DNA from: Pseudomonadota bacterium
Lineage (GTDB): Bacteria; Pseudomonadota; Gammaproteobacteria; Steroidobacterales; Woeseiaceae
Direction of reading: 5' to 3'
Assembly (NCBI GenBank): GCA_027618995.1
Contig: JAQCGO010000016.1
Location: forward strand, 1-52,402
Length of the DNA stretch: 52,402 bases
The notes under the pieces were generated by a model. It was not told the origin of the DNA. It saw only the letters and a program-made list of their open reading frames with translations, and made no database searches. Both the position numbers and the translations under genes were made by a program. Numbering within the stretch: position 1 is the stretch's first letter; every line of letters starts with the position of its first letter. This document shows positions 51,714-52,402 of this stretch, piece after piece.

Positions 51714-52308
51714 AGTTTATGGCGATTCGATATCAGGCAACTGCTACAAGATTCAACTCACCTGTGCACAGCTCGGCATCGAGCACGTCTGGCGCGAGCT
51801 GGACCTGATGCAGGGCGCGGCGCGTACGGACGAATTCCGGGCCATGAATCCAAACGGCAAGGTGCCGTTGCTCAAGCTCGCGGACGGCCGCTACCTGCCC
51901 GAGTCAAATGCCATCATTTACTACCTGGCAGATGGCAGCGCGTTATTCAGCGGCGATCGCTACGCCCGGGCCAATATTCTGAGCTGGATGTTTTTCGAGC
52001 AATACAGCCATGAGCCTTACATAGCGACCGCGCGTTTTATCGTTCGTTATCTCGGCAACCCGCCCGGAGAGCAGGCCAACCTGGAGAGCAAGCGCCCGGG
52101 CGGCTATAAGGCGCTCAAGGTCATGAACAATCATTTGGCAAACAACGATTTTTTCGCCAACGACAGCTACAGCATCGCGGATACTGCGTTGTATGCGTAC
52201 ACGCATGTTGCCGAAGAAGGTGGCTTCGATCTCGGCAAGTACACGAACATCAAGACCTGGTTCAGGCGCGTCGAGTCGCAGGCGGGCTTCATTCCGATGA
52301 AAGCGTAG
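51697..52308 (+). CDS. Glutathione S-transferase family protein
   Basis: The 203-aa protein has a thioredoxin-like N-terminal domain with SISGNCYKIQL (a likely catalytic Ser), MNPNGKVPLL (the cis-proline) and ESNAIIYYLADG (glutathione-binding Glu-Ser). An all-helical C-terminal domain has SIADTALYAYTH. It is a soluble GST, probably for conjugation or detoxification. A GGGAGG Shine-Dalgarno lies 8 bp before ATG 51697, within the end of the membrane protein gene. Confidence 0.9.
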   Translation: MSGKIEVYGDSISGNCYKIQLTCAQLGIEHVWRELDLMQGAARTDEFRAMNPNGKVPLLKLADGRYLPESNAIIYYLADGSALFSGDRYARANILSWMFFEQYSHEPYIATARFIVRYLGNPPGEQANLESKRPGGYKALKVMNNHLANNDFFANDSYSIADTALYAYTHVAEEGGFDLGKYTNIKTWFRRVESQAGFIPMKA

Positions 52309-52323
52309 ATTCGTGGGATGCTT

Positions 52324-52347
52324 GTGGGAGGCCGCCGTGCGGGCGAC
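52324..52347 (+). repeat. REP-like element after the GST gene
   Basis: This is a CCGC/GCGG-type unit with loop CGT in place of CAT, 15 bp after the GST stop. A 6-bp perfect stem GACTCA/TGAGTC follows at 52345-52362. Confidence 0.88.
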
Positions 52348-52369
52348 TCACCACATTGAGTCGGCGCAC

Positions 52370-52402
52370 GGGATATTCCTCTCCCTCATGGCTCGCTTCG
52401 CT
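52370..52402 (+). repeat. Partial copy of the MITE-like element
   Basis: 52370-52397 matches 25678-25705 at 26 of 28 positions. As in the first copy, it follows a REP unit, after a 22-bp spacer. It is cut by the window edge, so its terminal inverted repeats cannot be seen. Confidence 0.7.

Overview
The window is a chromosomal replication-origin region of a gammaproteobacterium. The gene order gyrB-recF-dnaN-dnaA (minus strand) facing rpmH-rnpA-yidC-mnmE, and then mnmG, rsmG-parA-parB, atpIBEFHAGDC and glmU-glmS (plus strand), is the classic gammaproteobacterial oriC neighbourhood. No rRNA, tRNA, CRISPR array, phage gene or transposase was seen. Species cannot be read from the sequence; a GC-rich marine or sediment lineage (for example near Woeseiales, Steroidobacterales or Chromatiales) is only a guess.

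Region by region: 1-70 is a 10-bp tandem repeat cut by the window edge. 140-6422 holds the replication genes. A likely oriC with four DnaA boxes lies between dnaN and dnaA, and two parS-like sites lie inside recF. 6586-10227 holds rpmH, rnpA, yidC and mnmE; yidD is absent from its usual place. 10383-14495 holds a small outer-membrane-barrel-like protein and an opposite-strand operon of a TAP-like hydrolase with a NatAB-type ABC exporter. mnmG (14620-16446) is then parted from rsmG by about 13 kb of metabolic genes: a peptide ABC transporter (oppABC plus a fused ATPase), a DUF945-like protein, a cytochrome c4-like protein / metallo-beta-lactamase / acuI operon, and the methylcitrate-cycle operon prpBCD. 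29461-31792 is rsmG-parA-parB. 31936-39161 is the complete F-type ATP synthase operon with its promoter. 40784-43984 is glmU-glmS, making UDP-GlcNAc precursors. 44057-52308 is accessory: a MOSC protein, a tightly coupled five-gene minus-strand operon (amidohydrolase, SDR, quinone oxidoreductase, BCCT transporter, carboxylesterase), then a membrane protein and a GST.

The genes form clear working groups. dnaA, dnaN, recF, gyrB, the origin and parABS handle replication initiation and origin segregation. acuI next to prpBCD suggests a route from acryloyl-CoA through propionyl-CoA to pyruvate and succinate. The BCCT operon looks like capture and breakdown of a zwitterionic or ester substrate.

The most interesting signal is a family of 24-bp REP-like hairpins. 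Two stem versions covary (CCGC/GCGG and GGGC/GCCC). Within the atp operon they occur only after atpE, atpA and atpD, the three subunits needed in excess over the gene that follows. A near-perfect palindromic operator candidate at prpB, an attenuator-like hairpin in the atp leader, and a hydrolase whose catalytic serine is replaced by leucine also merit checks.
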